DNA of 64,000 nucleotides from Nocardia vaccinii NBRC 15922 (GTDB taxonomy: Bacteria > Actinomycetota > Actinomycetes > Mycobacteriales > Mycobacteriaceae). The DNA lies in contig NZ_BDCC01000061.1 of NCBI RefSeq assembly GCF_001613305.1, positions 50,568 through 114,567 of the forward strand, written 5' to 3'. The first letter of the stretch is position 1; each line of letters opens with the position of its first letter. The notes below the pieces were generated by a model, which saw only the letters and a program-made list of their open reading frames with translations, was not told where the DNA came from and searched no databases. The position numbers were made by a program, and so were the translations under genes. Of the stretch, positions 24,457-33,021 are shown one piece after another.

Positions 24457-25341
24457 ATGATCATCGTGACCGGAGCCACCGGAGAACTCGGCCGCCGCAT
24501 CGTCGAGCGGCTGCTCACGCGAGTGCCCGCCGAGCGGATCGGGGTCACCGCCCGTGATCCACGCCGGGCGCAGGCATTCGCGGATCGCGGAATTCGGGTT
24601 CGCCCAGCCGATTTCGCCGATCCCGAAAGCCTTCCGTATGCCTTCGAGGGCGCGGCCCGGGTGCTCGTCGTCTCGGTCGACGAACTGGGCGAGGAAGCGG
24701 TGCGCCGACATCGCACCGCAATCGAGGGCGCGGTCGCGGCCGGTGCGCGGCGCGTTCTCTACACCAGCCACGCGGGCGCGAACCCGCACTCCCACTTCGA
24801 GCCCTGCCGCGACCACGCGGCTACCGAGGAGATCCTGCGCACCTGCGGCGTGCCGTATACCGCCCTGCGCAACGGCTTCTACCTGACGAGCGCAATGCGA
24901 TTCCTGGACCGCGTCGCGGAGTCCGGCCGCATCGCCGTCCCCGCCGATGGCCCGGTCGCCTGGACCGCACACGACGACCTGGCCGAGGCCGCCGCCGCCA
25001 TCCTCACCGACGACACCCCCGTCGACGGCCCCACCCCGCCCTTGACTGCCTCGCGCGCACTGACATTCGAAGATCTGGCCACCCATACCGCCTCTCTTCT
25101 GGGCCGCAGCGTCGAGCGAATCATTGTGCCGGACAACGAATTCCGGGACCAGCTGATCGACTTCGGAGTTCCGGCCGACATCTCGGACATGCTGCTCGGC
25201 ATGTTCATCGCCGCCCGCGCACGCGAATTCGCAACCGTCGACCCCACTCTGGAAAACCTGATCGGCCACGACCCCCTCGACATCGACGCCATGCTCCGCG
25301 AGCAGCTACCCGCCCACGTTCGACCATCGGCACGGGGCTGA
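24457..25341 (+). CDS. NmrA/QorB-type NAD(P)H-binding oxidoreductase
   Basis: A 294-residue atypical short-chain dehydrogenase of the NmrA/SDR-a type. The dinucleotide-binding motif TGATGELGRR is at the N-terminus, followed by RVLVVSVDEL and a conserved LRNGFYL block typical of QorB-like NADPH:quinone oxidoreductases. ATG 24457 has GGAG six bases upstream; ATG 24445 is a less well supported alternative. Divergent from its probable TetR repressor. Confidence 0.85.
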   Translation: MIIVTGATGELGRRIVERLLTRVPAERIGVTARDPRRAQAFADRGIRVRPADFADPESLPYAFEGAARVLVVSVDELGEEAVRRHRTAIEGAVAAGARRVLYTSHAGANPHSHFEPCRDHAATEEILRTCGVPYTALRNGFYLTSAMRFLDRVAESGRIAVPADGPVAWTAHDDLAEAAAAILTDDTPVDGPTPPLTASRALTFEDLATHTASLLGRSVERIIVPDNEFRDQLIDFGVPADISDMLLGMFIAARAREFATVDPTLENLIGHDPLDIDAMLREQLPAHVRPSARG

Positions 25342-25558
25342 ACGGACATCGCCGCTCGCCGTGGTCCCGTCCGCCGCATCCGGGCCGAACTCCGGGACAC
25401 GATGCCGCATCGGCGAACGGCGCAGACACTCGCCGTCCGCCGGGCAGGTGTCCGGGTGAGTACGAGTCGGCAGGCGGTCGGGCGCGGTCGGGGGGTATGT
25501 CGCACCGGCCGCGGGGGCGCGCACATGCACGCCTTGCCGCGGGCCGGGTGCTGGTGGA

Positions 25559-26053
25559 TCAGGCGACGACGCCGCTGTCCTCGATGACGATCTTCTTCGA
25601 AGTGCTGCCCGAACGGTTGCCCAGGGCCTCGACCGCCTTGACGACGTCCTCACCCTCGACGACCTCGCCGAAGACGACGTGCTTGCCGTCCAGCCACGGC
25701 GTGACGACCGTGGTGATGAAGAACTGCGACCCGTTGGTGCCCGGCCCCGCGTTCGCCATGCTCAGCAGGAACGGCTTGTCGTGCTTGATCTGGAAGTTCT
25801 CATCGGCGAACTTCTCGCCGTAGATGCTCTTGCCGCCGGTGCCGTTGCCGTTGGTGAAGTCACCGCCCTGCAGCATGAACTCCGGGATGACGCGGTGGAA
25901 GGGCGCGCCCTTGTAACCGAAGCCGTGCTGCCCCGTCGCCAGCTCACGGAAGTTGCGCGCGGTCTTCGGCACCACGTCGTCGAAAAGCCGGAAGACCACC
26001 CGGCCGAGATCCTCACCATTGGCCGAAATCTGGAAATATACGTTCTCGCTCAT
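25559..26053 (-). CDS. ppiA: Cyclophilin-type peptidyl-prolyl isomerase
   Basis: A 164-residue single-domain cyclophilin catalysing cis-trans isomerisation of Xaa-Pro bonds. The active-site residues are all visible: FHRVIPEFMLQGGDF (catalytic Arg), GTGGKSIYGEKFADE, SMANAGPGTNGSQFFITT and 'WLDGKHVVFGEV' (Trp of the cyclosporin pocket). There is no signal peptide, so it is cytosolic, like mycobacterial PpiA. ATG 26053 matches the family N-terminus; longer frames do not. Confidence 0.93.
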   Translation of the reverse strand: MSENVYFQISANGEDLGRVVFRLFDDVVPKTARNFRELATGQHGFGYKGAPFHRVIPEFMLQGGDFTNGNGTGGKSIYGEKFADENFQIKHDKPFLLSMANAGPGTNGSQFFITTVVTPWLDGKHVVFGEVVEGEDVVKAVEALGNRSGSTSKKIVIEDSGVVA

Positions 26054-26373
26054 GGGCACTATTCTTAACACCGCCCACCGCCGCACCGAACCACCGCGGT
26101 ACCTCTGAACCCGATATCCCGGTGAGTTACGTTGGCGGACAGCATATTCGATCAGCGACGACATCGGACTCCGGCGCGTGGCGGCCGACCGCGAGCCGGC
26201 ACCGCGCAGATGCCGCGATGCTGAACAGCGGATCGAGGCTCGCATCCGCCGGACGAGACCGTCGAACGCGGCACCGCCATACCGCGAACTCGGCCTCTAT
26301 CCGGTGCAGGACGATGGCCGCGCGTCTGCGGCTGAGCAAGACCGCCATGGTGGGCACGCTGTCCGCGCACCGG
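26054..26373. other. Gene-free stretch between ppiA and hydrolase
   Basis: About 320 bp between the start of ppiA and the end of the next gene. It must hold the ppiA promoter. The open frames here lack ribosome binding sites and family-like sequence, and no hairpin or repeat stands out. Confidence 0.5.
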
Positions 26374-27144
26374 TCATCCGAAGGACGTTTCCCTGAGAAT
26401 GCGGGCGAGTTCGCCGGGCGCCTCCAGCGGTATCAAGTGGCCGCTGCGGGAAATGACCCGCAGATCGGGGTGGTCCAGGTAGGGCAGCAGGGCCGTACGA
26501 AGCACCTCGATCGGCTCGACGCGGTCGTGTTCACCGGCGATGACGAGGGTGGGGACCTCGATATCGCGGACCTCGCGGGTGATGTCCTGGGCGATTCCGC
26601 GTAGCGGCCACTCGGCGCGGGCCTCCGGATTGCCCGCGAGGGAGTCGGCCACGACCCGGGCCGCGAGCTCGTCGGGCAGCGGTGTGGCGGTCAGCATCGT
26701 GTCGCGGGCTGCCACGGTGGCCTCCTCGGTGTCGTAGGCGTGCGACAGGATGCGCTGATATTCGGGCGTGATGGCGGCGGGCTCGGCCGGCGCCGGGGCG
26801 ACGAGGACGAGCCCGGCCAGGCCCGCCGGTCGCGCAGCGGCGACGAGTTGCGCCACCTTGCCGCCCATGGAATGCCCGACCAGGACATACTCGCGGACAC
26901 CGGCGTCGGCGACGACGTCGCGCACGTCCTGCGCGAGTTGCTGAAGCGTGTACGGCCCGGGCAGCCGGCTGGAGCGTCCCCAGCCGCGAGCCTCGATGCT
27001 CAGGGTGCTTCGTCCGGGCAGTCCGGCGATCACCGGCTGCCAGGTGCGCGCGGCGCCTCCCCAATAGTGAAGAAATACCAGGGTCGGTCCTTTCCCGGCC
27101 ACGTAGTCGTAGCCGGGTAGACGGGACGAGGTGACTACTGTCAT
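26374..27144 (-). CDS. Alpha/beta hydrolase
   Basis: A 256-residue hydrolase of the haloperoxidase/esterase-like alpha/beta fold. The oxyanion segment is FLHYWGG, the nucleophile elbow GHSMGG, the acid lies in 'IAGEHDRVEP' and the base in 'SRSGHLIPLE'. The C-terminal 'GHLIPLEAPGELA' block is standard. The ATG follows AGGGAG. It is divergent from the AraC-type regulator at 27248, which probably controls it. Substrate unknown. Confidence 0.88.
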   Translation of the reverse strand: MTVVTSSRLPGYDYVAGKGPTLVFLHYWGGAARTWQPVIAGLPGRSTLSIEARGWGRSSRLPGPYTLQQLAQDVRDVVADAGVREYVLVGHSMGGKVAQLVAAARPAGLAGLVLVAPAPAEPAAITPEYQRILSHAYDTEEATVAARDTMLTATPLPDELAARVVADSLAGNPEARAEWPLRGIAQDITREVRDIEVPTLVIAGEHDRVEPIEVLRTALLPYLDHPDLRVISRSGHLIPLEAPGELARILRETSFG

Positions 27145-27247
27145 GTGTACTCCCTGCGGGTGCTGGATTCTTCCGTCTTCGAGACAACCGGACCACACGT
27201 CGCGCGGCATCATCACGTCCCGACACGGCATGGTGAAAAATGGACAG

Positions 27248-28108
27248 ATGACGTCGATTCGACAGCTCACCTATCAACCTCCGCGCGCGGTGCCGGTGGA
27301 GATGATGTCGTTCCGCCAACTGCGGCGCCTCGACACCGGCGCCACACAGCGCGGTGATTTCCATGTGCTCGCGATGGTCCGCCGCGGCCTGGGACGGGTG
27401 TCGATCGACTTCTCCGAACATTCGCTGACGGCCAGGACCGCGGTATGGATCCGCCCCGGTGTGGTGCACCGCTGGGACGACATAGCGGATCTTTCCGGCG
27501 ATCTCGTCCTGTTCGTGCCGACCGCACCGGTCACGCCCGCGAGCCGCGATCTGGCCATGGACCCGAGCACCTCGGCGTGCTGGTCCATCGACGTCCCGTT
27601 ATGGCAGCTGATCACCGTCGCGCTGGCGCACCTGCGCCTGGAAGCCGATGTCGCACAGGACGATCCGACGCCCGAACTGCTCGGCCTGCTGCTGTCGGCG
27701 CTGCTGCTGCGCCTCGCACCGCCAACGGGCGCCGATAATATCCGGAACCTCGTCTTTCGCCGCTTCCGCGACGCCGTGGAGGAGGACTTCCGCGGTCATC
27801 ACGACATCCTCCACTACGGACGCAGACTCGGCTACTCCCCGCGCACACTGTCCCGTGGCGTCCGGGCGGCAACGGGCCGCACCGCCAAGGATTACCTCTG
27901 CGAACGGCTCGTTCTCGAAGCCAAGAGATTGCTGGCACACGATCGCCTGTCCCCTGCCCGCTGCGGACAACGGCTGGGCTTCCCCGACGCCTCGAACTTC
28001 TCCGCGTTCTTCCTGCGCGAGGTGGGAATACGTCCCGGAGCGTGGCAGCGGGCGAACCCGGAACAGCTCCCACCACCCGAGCAACCCCCACGAGAAGTCC
28101 GGCGGTGA
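27248..28108 (+). CDS. AraC family transcriptional regulator
   Basis: A 286-residue regulator with an N-terminal cupin-like sensor domain (RGDFHVLAMVRRGLG, VWIRPGVVHRW) and a C-terminal AraC DNA-binding domain (YSPRTLSRGVRAATGRTAKD, then FPDASNFSAFFLREVGIRPG). Divergent from the alpha/beta hydrolase, with a 103-bp shared promoter region in which I see no clear palindrome. Confidence 0.87.
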   Translation: MTSIRQLTYQPPRAVPVEMMSFRQLRRLDTGATQRGDFHVLAMVRRGLGRVSIDFSEHSLTARTAVWIRPGVVHRWDDIADLSGDLVLFVPTAPVTPASRDLAMDPSTSACWSIDVPLWQLITVALAHLRLEADVAQDDPTPELLGLLLSALLLRLAPPTGADNIRNLVFRRFRDAVEEDFRGHHDILHYGRRLGYSPRTLSRGVRAATGRTAKDYLCERLVLEAKRLLAHDRLSPARCGQRLGFPDASNFSAFFLREVGIRPGAWQRANPEQLPPPEQPPREVRR

Positions 28109-28180
28109 CGACGCCGGGCCGCTACAGTCTCGGCCCGTGCCGCGGTCGACGAAGATGTCGGCAGCCCTGCGGTGATCGGA

Positions 28181-29686
28181 TCAGGTGGGTATGAGGTCGG
28201 GGAGTTTCCAGGTCTTGTCCAAGAGCGGTTTTCGGGGGCCGGAGCAGCGGAACATCACTTCGAAGTGTTGCCCGCTCTTCGTCGGGATCCAGTTGTTTCT
28301 CCGGCCCTCGGGCGAGATGGGCCCGAAGTGGAGGTCCACCGAGCCGTCGGGATCGGGGCGCAAGCCAGGGGTGTTGGATGCGCGACCGGCCCGGTCGACC
28401 TCGCGGATGAGGGCGTGGGTGGCCCGGTCGTAGGCGGTGACGGACCAGGAGAGGCCGACCGGAGCGGCGGCGGGCACGGTGAGACGGTAGTTGCTGCCGC
28501 CATCGAGGTCGCGGCCGTCCACGTCGTGGATGGTCATCAGGTAGAACTGGCCGCTGCCAGGGGTTTTGGCGGCGAAACAGCCGAACGAGTACATCACTCC
28601 GCGCGCCTCGACCGGATAGCCGCCGGGGTCCGGGTATCCGTTCTGCATGGCGGTGAGCAGGTCCGGATCCGCCGGCGCCGCCCAGCGTGAGTTGTCGTAG
28701 TACGACGGGGTGAACGACTTGACGTACCGGTCCTCGATCCAGGTCCGCGCCTGCTCGGCCGCGTTGTCCAGCAGTGTGAGAGTCTGCGAATCGGATTGAT
28801 AGTCGATCCCTCTGCGGATGCCGATGGCGGCGAGTTGATCGACCATCGCCATATCGCGTGCCAACCACGGCCCGCCCTGCACCTGCCGGTCCAAGGCTGT
28901 GAAGAACTCACGGTTGTAGGGGATGGTGGCGTCGAAATCCTGGCCGGAAGCATCGTCGTACGGTGTGGCGGGCGGCTTTGCGGCCGCGGCGAGCGGATAG
29001 AGGCCGACTCGCTTGCCGTACGCGGCCGCGGCCGCGACGTCGGTGTCGCTGCCGGTTTTCGGGTTCGACCGCAACAACGCGAATCCGGCGTAGGTTTCCG
29101 AGCGCAACGCGATGAATCCGTCCGGCACGGGCCGGTTGTAGCCGGGCGGCAGCAGCAGGTAGCGGCCGCCTCGCCCCTTATCGATTCCAGCCGGACCCAC
29201 ATCGGCGAGCGGGGTCTGCCAGACCGTGTCGATGGACCCGGTGATGGACGAATCAGCGGCGGCGGGTGGAATATCGAGCACCATCGGGCCGTCGGTGGTG
29301 TCGTAGAACGGCATCAGATACACCGCGTTCGGGTCGGGGGTCAGGGATTGGTTGTGCCAGTCCAATAGCCGTGACCAGTACACGATCCGGTTCGCACCGC
29401 CCCCGACGCGGATCGCCGCCTGCAGCATCCGGTCGTAGTTGACCGCCGGCATGCCCCAGATGACCGCCTGCACTGCCCGCGCGGACATCAGCGCGCGCTC
29501 ACCCGCGCCCTGCCCCGCCCCGGCCGGGCTCTCGGCCCGGTCGGCCTGCTGGGACACCGCAACCACTCCGCCGCCGACAGCCGCGCCCAGCACCGCGGTC
29601 GCCGCCGCACCGAGCAACGCGGCCCGGCGAGTAACCCTCCGGGCCTGCCCGCTCGCCGAACCACCTTGCTCGCGTGGGATTTCCAT
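28181..29686 (-). CDS. DUF1254/DUF1214 domain secreted protein (Tat signal)
   Basis: A 501-residue exported protein. The N-terminus has a twin-arginine-like signal, RRVTRRAALLGAAATAVLGA, followed by a DUF1254 domain (about 70-200: WGMPAVNYDRMLQAA, 'TPDPNAVYLMPFYD') and a C-terminal DUF1214 domain ending in 'NNWIPTKSGQHFEVMFRCSGP'. Such proteins are common in mycobacteria and nocardiae; their activity is not established. ATG 29686 places the signal peptide at the N-terminus. Confidence 0.85.
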   Translation of the reverse strand: MEIPREQGGSASGQARRVTRRAALLGAAATAVLGAAVGGGVVAVSQQADRAESPAGAGQGAGERALMSARAVQAVIWGMPAVNYDRMLQAAIRVGGGANRIVYWSRLLDWHNQSLTPDPNAVYLMPFYDTTDGPMVLDIPPAAADSSITGSIDTVWQTPLADVGPAGIDKGRGGRYLLLPPGYNRPVPDGFIALRSETYAGFALLRSNPKTGSDTDVAAAAAYGKRVGLYPLAAAAKPPATPYDDASGQDFDATIPYNREFFTALDRQVQGGPWLARDMAMVDQLAAIGIRRGIDYQSDSQTLTLLDNAAEQARTWIEDRYVKSFTPSYYDNSRWAAPADPDLLTAMQNGYPDPGGYPVEARGVMYSFGCFAAKTPGSGQFYLMTIHDVDGRDLDGGSNYRLTVPAAAPVGLSWSVTAYDRATHALIREVDRAGRASNTPGLRPDPDGSVDLHFGPISPEGRRNNWIPTKSGQHFEVMFRCSGPRKPLLDKTWKLPDLIPT

Positions 29687-29770
29687 GCCTCGACGGTAGC
29701 CGGGCGATGTACCGGCGATCACCATCGGAAACGGTGAGTCGGGGCAGCGGACCCCGGCGAGTCCCGGCGC

Positions 29771-31060
29771 CTACGAGCTGGACGACGCGGTGATCAGCGG
29801 CCCGGCCGAGGCTCCGGAGTCCGGCACTCCGGCGTAATCGGGCAGCTCGACGCCGTGGATCGCGCGCTCGATCAGCTCGGCGAACCACTCGCCGGTGAAA
29901 TCGGGGCCCGGCTCGGCGTCCGGCCCGGGAACGGCCAGGCTACGAGCGTGCAACCGGCCGATCTCCTGGTTGGCCTCGACGAACGACCGCATCCGCCCCT
30001 CGTAGGCCGCGAACCCGGCCTCCGGATCCCACTCGGCGGCGGCCAGCTCTCCGGCCAGCAGATACGCCCCGACCAGCGCCAGCCCGGTGCCTTGTCCGGA
30101 CAACGGCGACGAACTGAACGCCGCGTCCCCGAGCAGCCCCACCCGTCCACTCGACCAGCGGTCCATCTTCACCTGGGCGACCTGGTCGAGGTAGAAGTCG
30201 GGGGCGTCGTCCAGATGCGCCAGGATGTCCGGCGTCAACCAGCCCAGGCCGGCCATCCGCTCGCGCAGCAGGCGCTTGTGAGCCGCGACGTCGCGGTAGT
30301 CGACGTCGAAATCCCCTGCGGGGAAAGAGAACATGGCCATCGCCCTGGTGGCGTCCTGGATCGGCCGCAGACCGGCGGAACGCCCGGACCCCGGCTCCTG
30401 GTAATCGATCAGCCAGCGATCCAGCCCGAACTCGTTGGGCACACTGTAGAAGGCCAGCACGCGCCCGAGATGGTGCACGAACCGCTCACGCGGCCCGAAG
30501 ACCATGGCTCGCAACGCCGAATGCAACCCGTCCGCCCCGACCACCAGATCGAAACGCCGCCGATCGCCGCCCGCGAAGACCACGTCGACCCCGTCGGCGT
30601 CCTGGACGAGCTCCGCGATCCGGTCACCGAAGATGTACTCGACACCGTCGCGGGTGTCGTCGTAGAGCACCCGGGACAGGTCCCCGCGCAGGATCTCGAT
30701 CTCCGAGATGTACCCGTCGCCGCCGTCGTCGTCGGCGCGGAAGGTTTCCAGCACGTTCCCGTCCACGTCCACCGTGTGTGCGCCGGCGGTCTCGGTGCAG
30801 GCCGCACGCACCGCCGCGTCCAGTCCCATCCGGCGGACGACCTCCTTGGTCACCCCGCGCGCGTCCACCGCCTGCCCACCCGGACGCAGCTCGGGCGCCC
30901 GCTCCACCACGGTCACCTCGGCGCCGCGCCGGCGCAGCCAGTGAGCCAGCGCGGGTCCCGCGATGCTCGCCCCCGCCACCAACACCCTGGGACCGCTCGG
31001 AGCACCCCTTTCCTGTCCTGGCCGGATCCTCTGCTCCGGTGCGGGGTCGTCGACGGTCAT
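29771..31060 (-). CDS. FAD-dependent aromatic hydroxylase-like monooxygenase
   Basis: A 429-residue flavoprotein monooxygenase of the p-hydroxybenzoate hydroxylase group (PF01494). The FAD-binding motif is the variant VAGASIAGPALAHWLRRRG, followed by the DG motif (DLVVGADGLHSALR) and the GD motif (GLLGDAAFSSSPLSGQGTGL). It should use NAD(P)H and O2 to hydroxylate a small aromatic or polyketide-like substrate. The ATG has AGGGAGG upstream. It is next to a SnoaL-like protein on the same strand, so the two may work in one pathway under the nearby LysR regulator. Confidence 0.9.
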   Translation of the reverse strand: MTVDDPAPEQRIRPGQERGAPSGPRVLVAGASIAGPALAHWLRRRGAEVTVVERAPELRPGGQAVDARGVTKEVVRRMGLDAAVRAACTETAGAHTVDVDGNVLETFRADDDGGDGYISEIEILRGDLSRVLYDDTRDGVEYIFGDRIAELVQDADGVDVVFAGGDRRRFDLVVGADGLHSALRAMVFGPRERFVHHLGRVLAFYSVPNEFGLDRWLIDYQEPGSGRSAGLRPIQDATRAMAMFSFPAGDFDVDYRDVAAHKRLLRERMAGLGWLTPDILAHLDDAPDFYLDQVAQVKMDRWSSGRVGLLGDAAFSSSPLSGQGTGLALVGAYLLAGELAAAEWDPEAGFAAYEGRMRSFVEANQEIGRLHARSLAVPGPDAEPGPDFTGEWFAELIERAIHGVELPDYAGVPDSGASAGPLITASSSS

Positions 31061-31195
31061 GATTGCCTCCCTGTGTCTCCTCCCGCGCTGAAAGGGTCTC
31101 GGCGCAGGTCCCCGCTGCCGGGTGGGTTCAGCGGTATCGACGGCGGGTCCGGCCGAAATTCATCGGTGCGGTCGTGCGTCATCGTCCAGTGCCGG

Positions 31196-31672
31196 TCAGC
31201 CGATCGCCCCCGAATTCGGCCCACGGGAGTGCGTTTCGGGCATGTCCCCGCACGGAATCCAGCCGCCGGCCCGCTGGAGCGGTTGGAGCACCCGCTCGAC
31301 CAACGCGGTATCGCAATGCTCGATCACCTCGGTCAGCCGGCCGTCCTCGATCCGGAAGACGAAGCAGTAGGTCTGCTCGTACGGCTCGCCTCGGATCGTG
31401 CGGGCGTGTGCACGGACCTGGGCGACGACGCGGTCGTCGTCGGCGATAACGAAGTCGGCCGCGCTTCGGTACTCGGCGAACTGGGTCATCAACGGCCGCA
31501 GAAGTTCGTTCAGCACCACCGATTTCGGCTCCCAGATGCCCGACCATGACCAGTTGCCGGGAAAGATCCAGCGGAAATCGTCGGCCATGGCATCGCTCAT
31601 CGCCCGGGTGTTACCTCGAGACATCTGCTCGAAGATGTCCTCGATCAGCTTCCTGTTCGCTGCTGCGCTCAT
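31196..31672 (-). CDS. SnoaL/NTF2-like protein
   Basis: A 158-residue protein of the NTF2/SnoaL cone fold, with an N-terminal helix pair (MSAAANRKLIEDIFEQMSRG) and beta strands such as DFVIADDDRVVAQVRAHAR and YCFVFRIEDGRLTEV. Members act as cyclases, isomerases or small-molecule binding proteins. I chose ATG 31672; the frame can extend to 31723, which would leave only 20 bp to the divergent LysR gene. Function undetermined. Confidence 0.78.
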   Translation of the reverse strand: MSAAANRKLIEDIFEQMSRGNTRAMSDAMADDFRWIFPGNWSWSGIWEPKSVVLNELLRPLMTQFAEYRSAADFVIADDDRVVAQVRAHARTIRGEPYEQTYCFVFRIEDGRLTEVIEHCDTALVERVLQPLQRAGGWIPCGDMPETHSRGPNSGAIG

Positions 31673-31698
31673 ACCTTCGACGCTAGGGAGACCGAAGA

Positions 31699-31732
31699 TA
31701 TGCGACAAGCGAGAGTGTTGCATACCTGATAT
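31699..31732. promoter_or_regulatory. Candidate LysR binding region
   Basis: Two overlapping inverted repeats lie just before the LysR gene: TATGC-N16-GCATA (31699-31724) and CATA-N5-TATG (31721-31732). This is the expected place for LysR autoregulation and activation of the divergent SnoaL/monooxygenase genes. Confidence 0.4.
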
Positions 31733-31743
31733 GACTAGATCGC

Positions 31744-32652
31744 ATGGGTGAGTTCACAGTCGTCGGGTTGCGGGTGGTCCGGGAGGCAGCTCGGTCCGGG
31801 TCGTTCTCCACCGCCGCCGAGAATCTCGGCTACACACAGTCGGCGGTATCCCGGCAGATCGCACTCATGGAGCAGGCGGCGGGCCGGGCACTGTTCGAGC
31901 GGCACGCACGCGGCGTGCAGGCCACCGAGGCCGGACGGATCTTGCTGCGCCATGCCGAAACGGTGCTCGGCGGGCTCGGTTCCGCGCGGCAGGAGCTCGA
32001 CGAACTGACCGCGCATCCGCCCGCCACGCTCCGGGTCGGGGCCTTCTCTACCGCCATGGCCGCACTGGTGCCGAGGGCGATCGCCGCCACCGCGCCACGA
32101 CTCGCGCGCGTACCGCTGCGCGAGGGCACCAGTCCGCGGTTGGCCGCCGCCGTCGCGCGGGGACGGCTGGATCTGGCGGTGGTGACCGGGATGCGGAATC
32201 CACCCCCGGACATCGAGATCGACTCACTCCTGGACGACCCGTTGCTCGTCGCGGTCGGACCGGATCACATCCTCGCGGGACAGGCCAGCGTCACTACCGC
32301 GCAACTGCGCCGGGAGCGCTGGATCGCGGGCAGCACCGAGCTGAACAGCACTCTGCTCGGCGCCTGGTACGACGCCACCTGGGAACCGGAGATCGCCTTC
32401 GTCGCCCGCGACTGGTTCGCCAAACTCGGGCTGGTCATGGCGGGTATGGGCAGCACCGTGGTGCCCGGAATCGCGGTACCGGTGCTGCCGCCGGACATCG
32501 CGCTGGTCCGTATCGACCATCCCGCCGCGATCCGCCCGACCTGCGTCATCCATCGCCGCGGTGACCCGGCCACCCCGAGAGACCCGTTCATCGAGGCACT
32601 GCGCGATGCCGCCGCCGACCTGGCCACCCAGGTTCGCCGGCGACTGCGATAA
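31744..32652 (+). CDS. LysR family transcriptional regulator
   Basis: A 302-residue LysR regulator. The helix-turn-helix is at residues about 15-50 (GSFSTAAENLGYTQSAVSRQ) and the effector-binding domain follows (for example TLRVGAFSTAMAALVP, 'RGRLDLAVV'). It is divergent from the SnoaL-like gene and the monooxygenase behind it, so these are its likely targets. The inducer is unknown. Confidence 0.9.
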   Translation: MGEFTVVGLRVVREAARSGSFSTAAENLGYTQSAVSRQIALMEQAAGRALFERHARGVQATEAGRILLRHAETVLGGLGSARQELDELTAHPPATLRVGAFSTAMAALVPRAIAATAPRLARVPLREGTSPRLAAAVARGRLDLAVVTGMRNPPPDIEIDSLLDDPLLVAVGPDHILAGQASVTTAQLRRERWIAGSTELNSTLLGAWYDATWEPEIAFVARDWFAKLGLVMAGMGSTVVPGIAVPVLPPDIALVRIDHPAAIRPTCVIHRRGDPATPRDPFIEALRDAAADLATQVRRRLR

Positions 32653-33014
32653 CCGACTTACACAGCCACGGGAGGCGAATTCGCGCGCACGACCCGAGCG
32701 ATGGACATGTGGCCTCTCGGACTGCGCGCTCGGGCCTCGCGAGCACTACCAACGCCGTCGAGCACACGGAGACCGGCACGCGGCGGCACTGCGGCACCTG
32801 TTCAACAGGATGCTCGGGCAGCTCCATCACTGCCTCCAATCCCGCGAGCCATTCGATCCTCTCAAAGCCCTCGGCAACCCAACCACACCGCCGTCCGAGG
32901 AAGCCGCCGCTCGACTTCTCGAGTCATCGGAGGTCTGGCTCGATGTGCCCGGAGCGTAAACCGAGCAACCGTGCCGGGAAGTTCCACGCGTTGGAGAACC
33001 TTCTATGCGAACAT
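32653..33014. other. Gene-free stretch before dinB
   Basis: About 360 bp with open frames but no ribosome binding site or recognisable protein. The frame of dinB is open upstream to 32709, but that part is rich in Ser/Thr/Arg without family similarity and is upstream of the LexA box, so it is judged non-coding. Confidence 0.5.
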
Positions 33015-33021
33015 ATGTTCG
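33008..33021. promoter_or_regulatory. LexA (SOS) box overlapping the dinB start codon
   Basis: CGAACATATGTTCG is a perfect 14-bp palindrome that fits the mycobacterial LexA consensus TCGAAC-N4-GTTCGA. The ATG of dinB (33015) lies inside it, so the message is probably leaderless and LexA binding blocks the transcription start directly. Confidence 0.8.

Noticed and set aside
32709..33014. N-terminal extension of DNA polymerase IV to 32709
   Set aside because: It lies upstream of and across the LexA box and has no similarity to Y-family polymerases.
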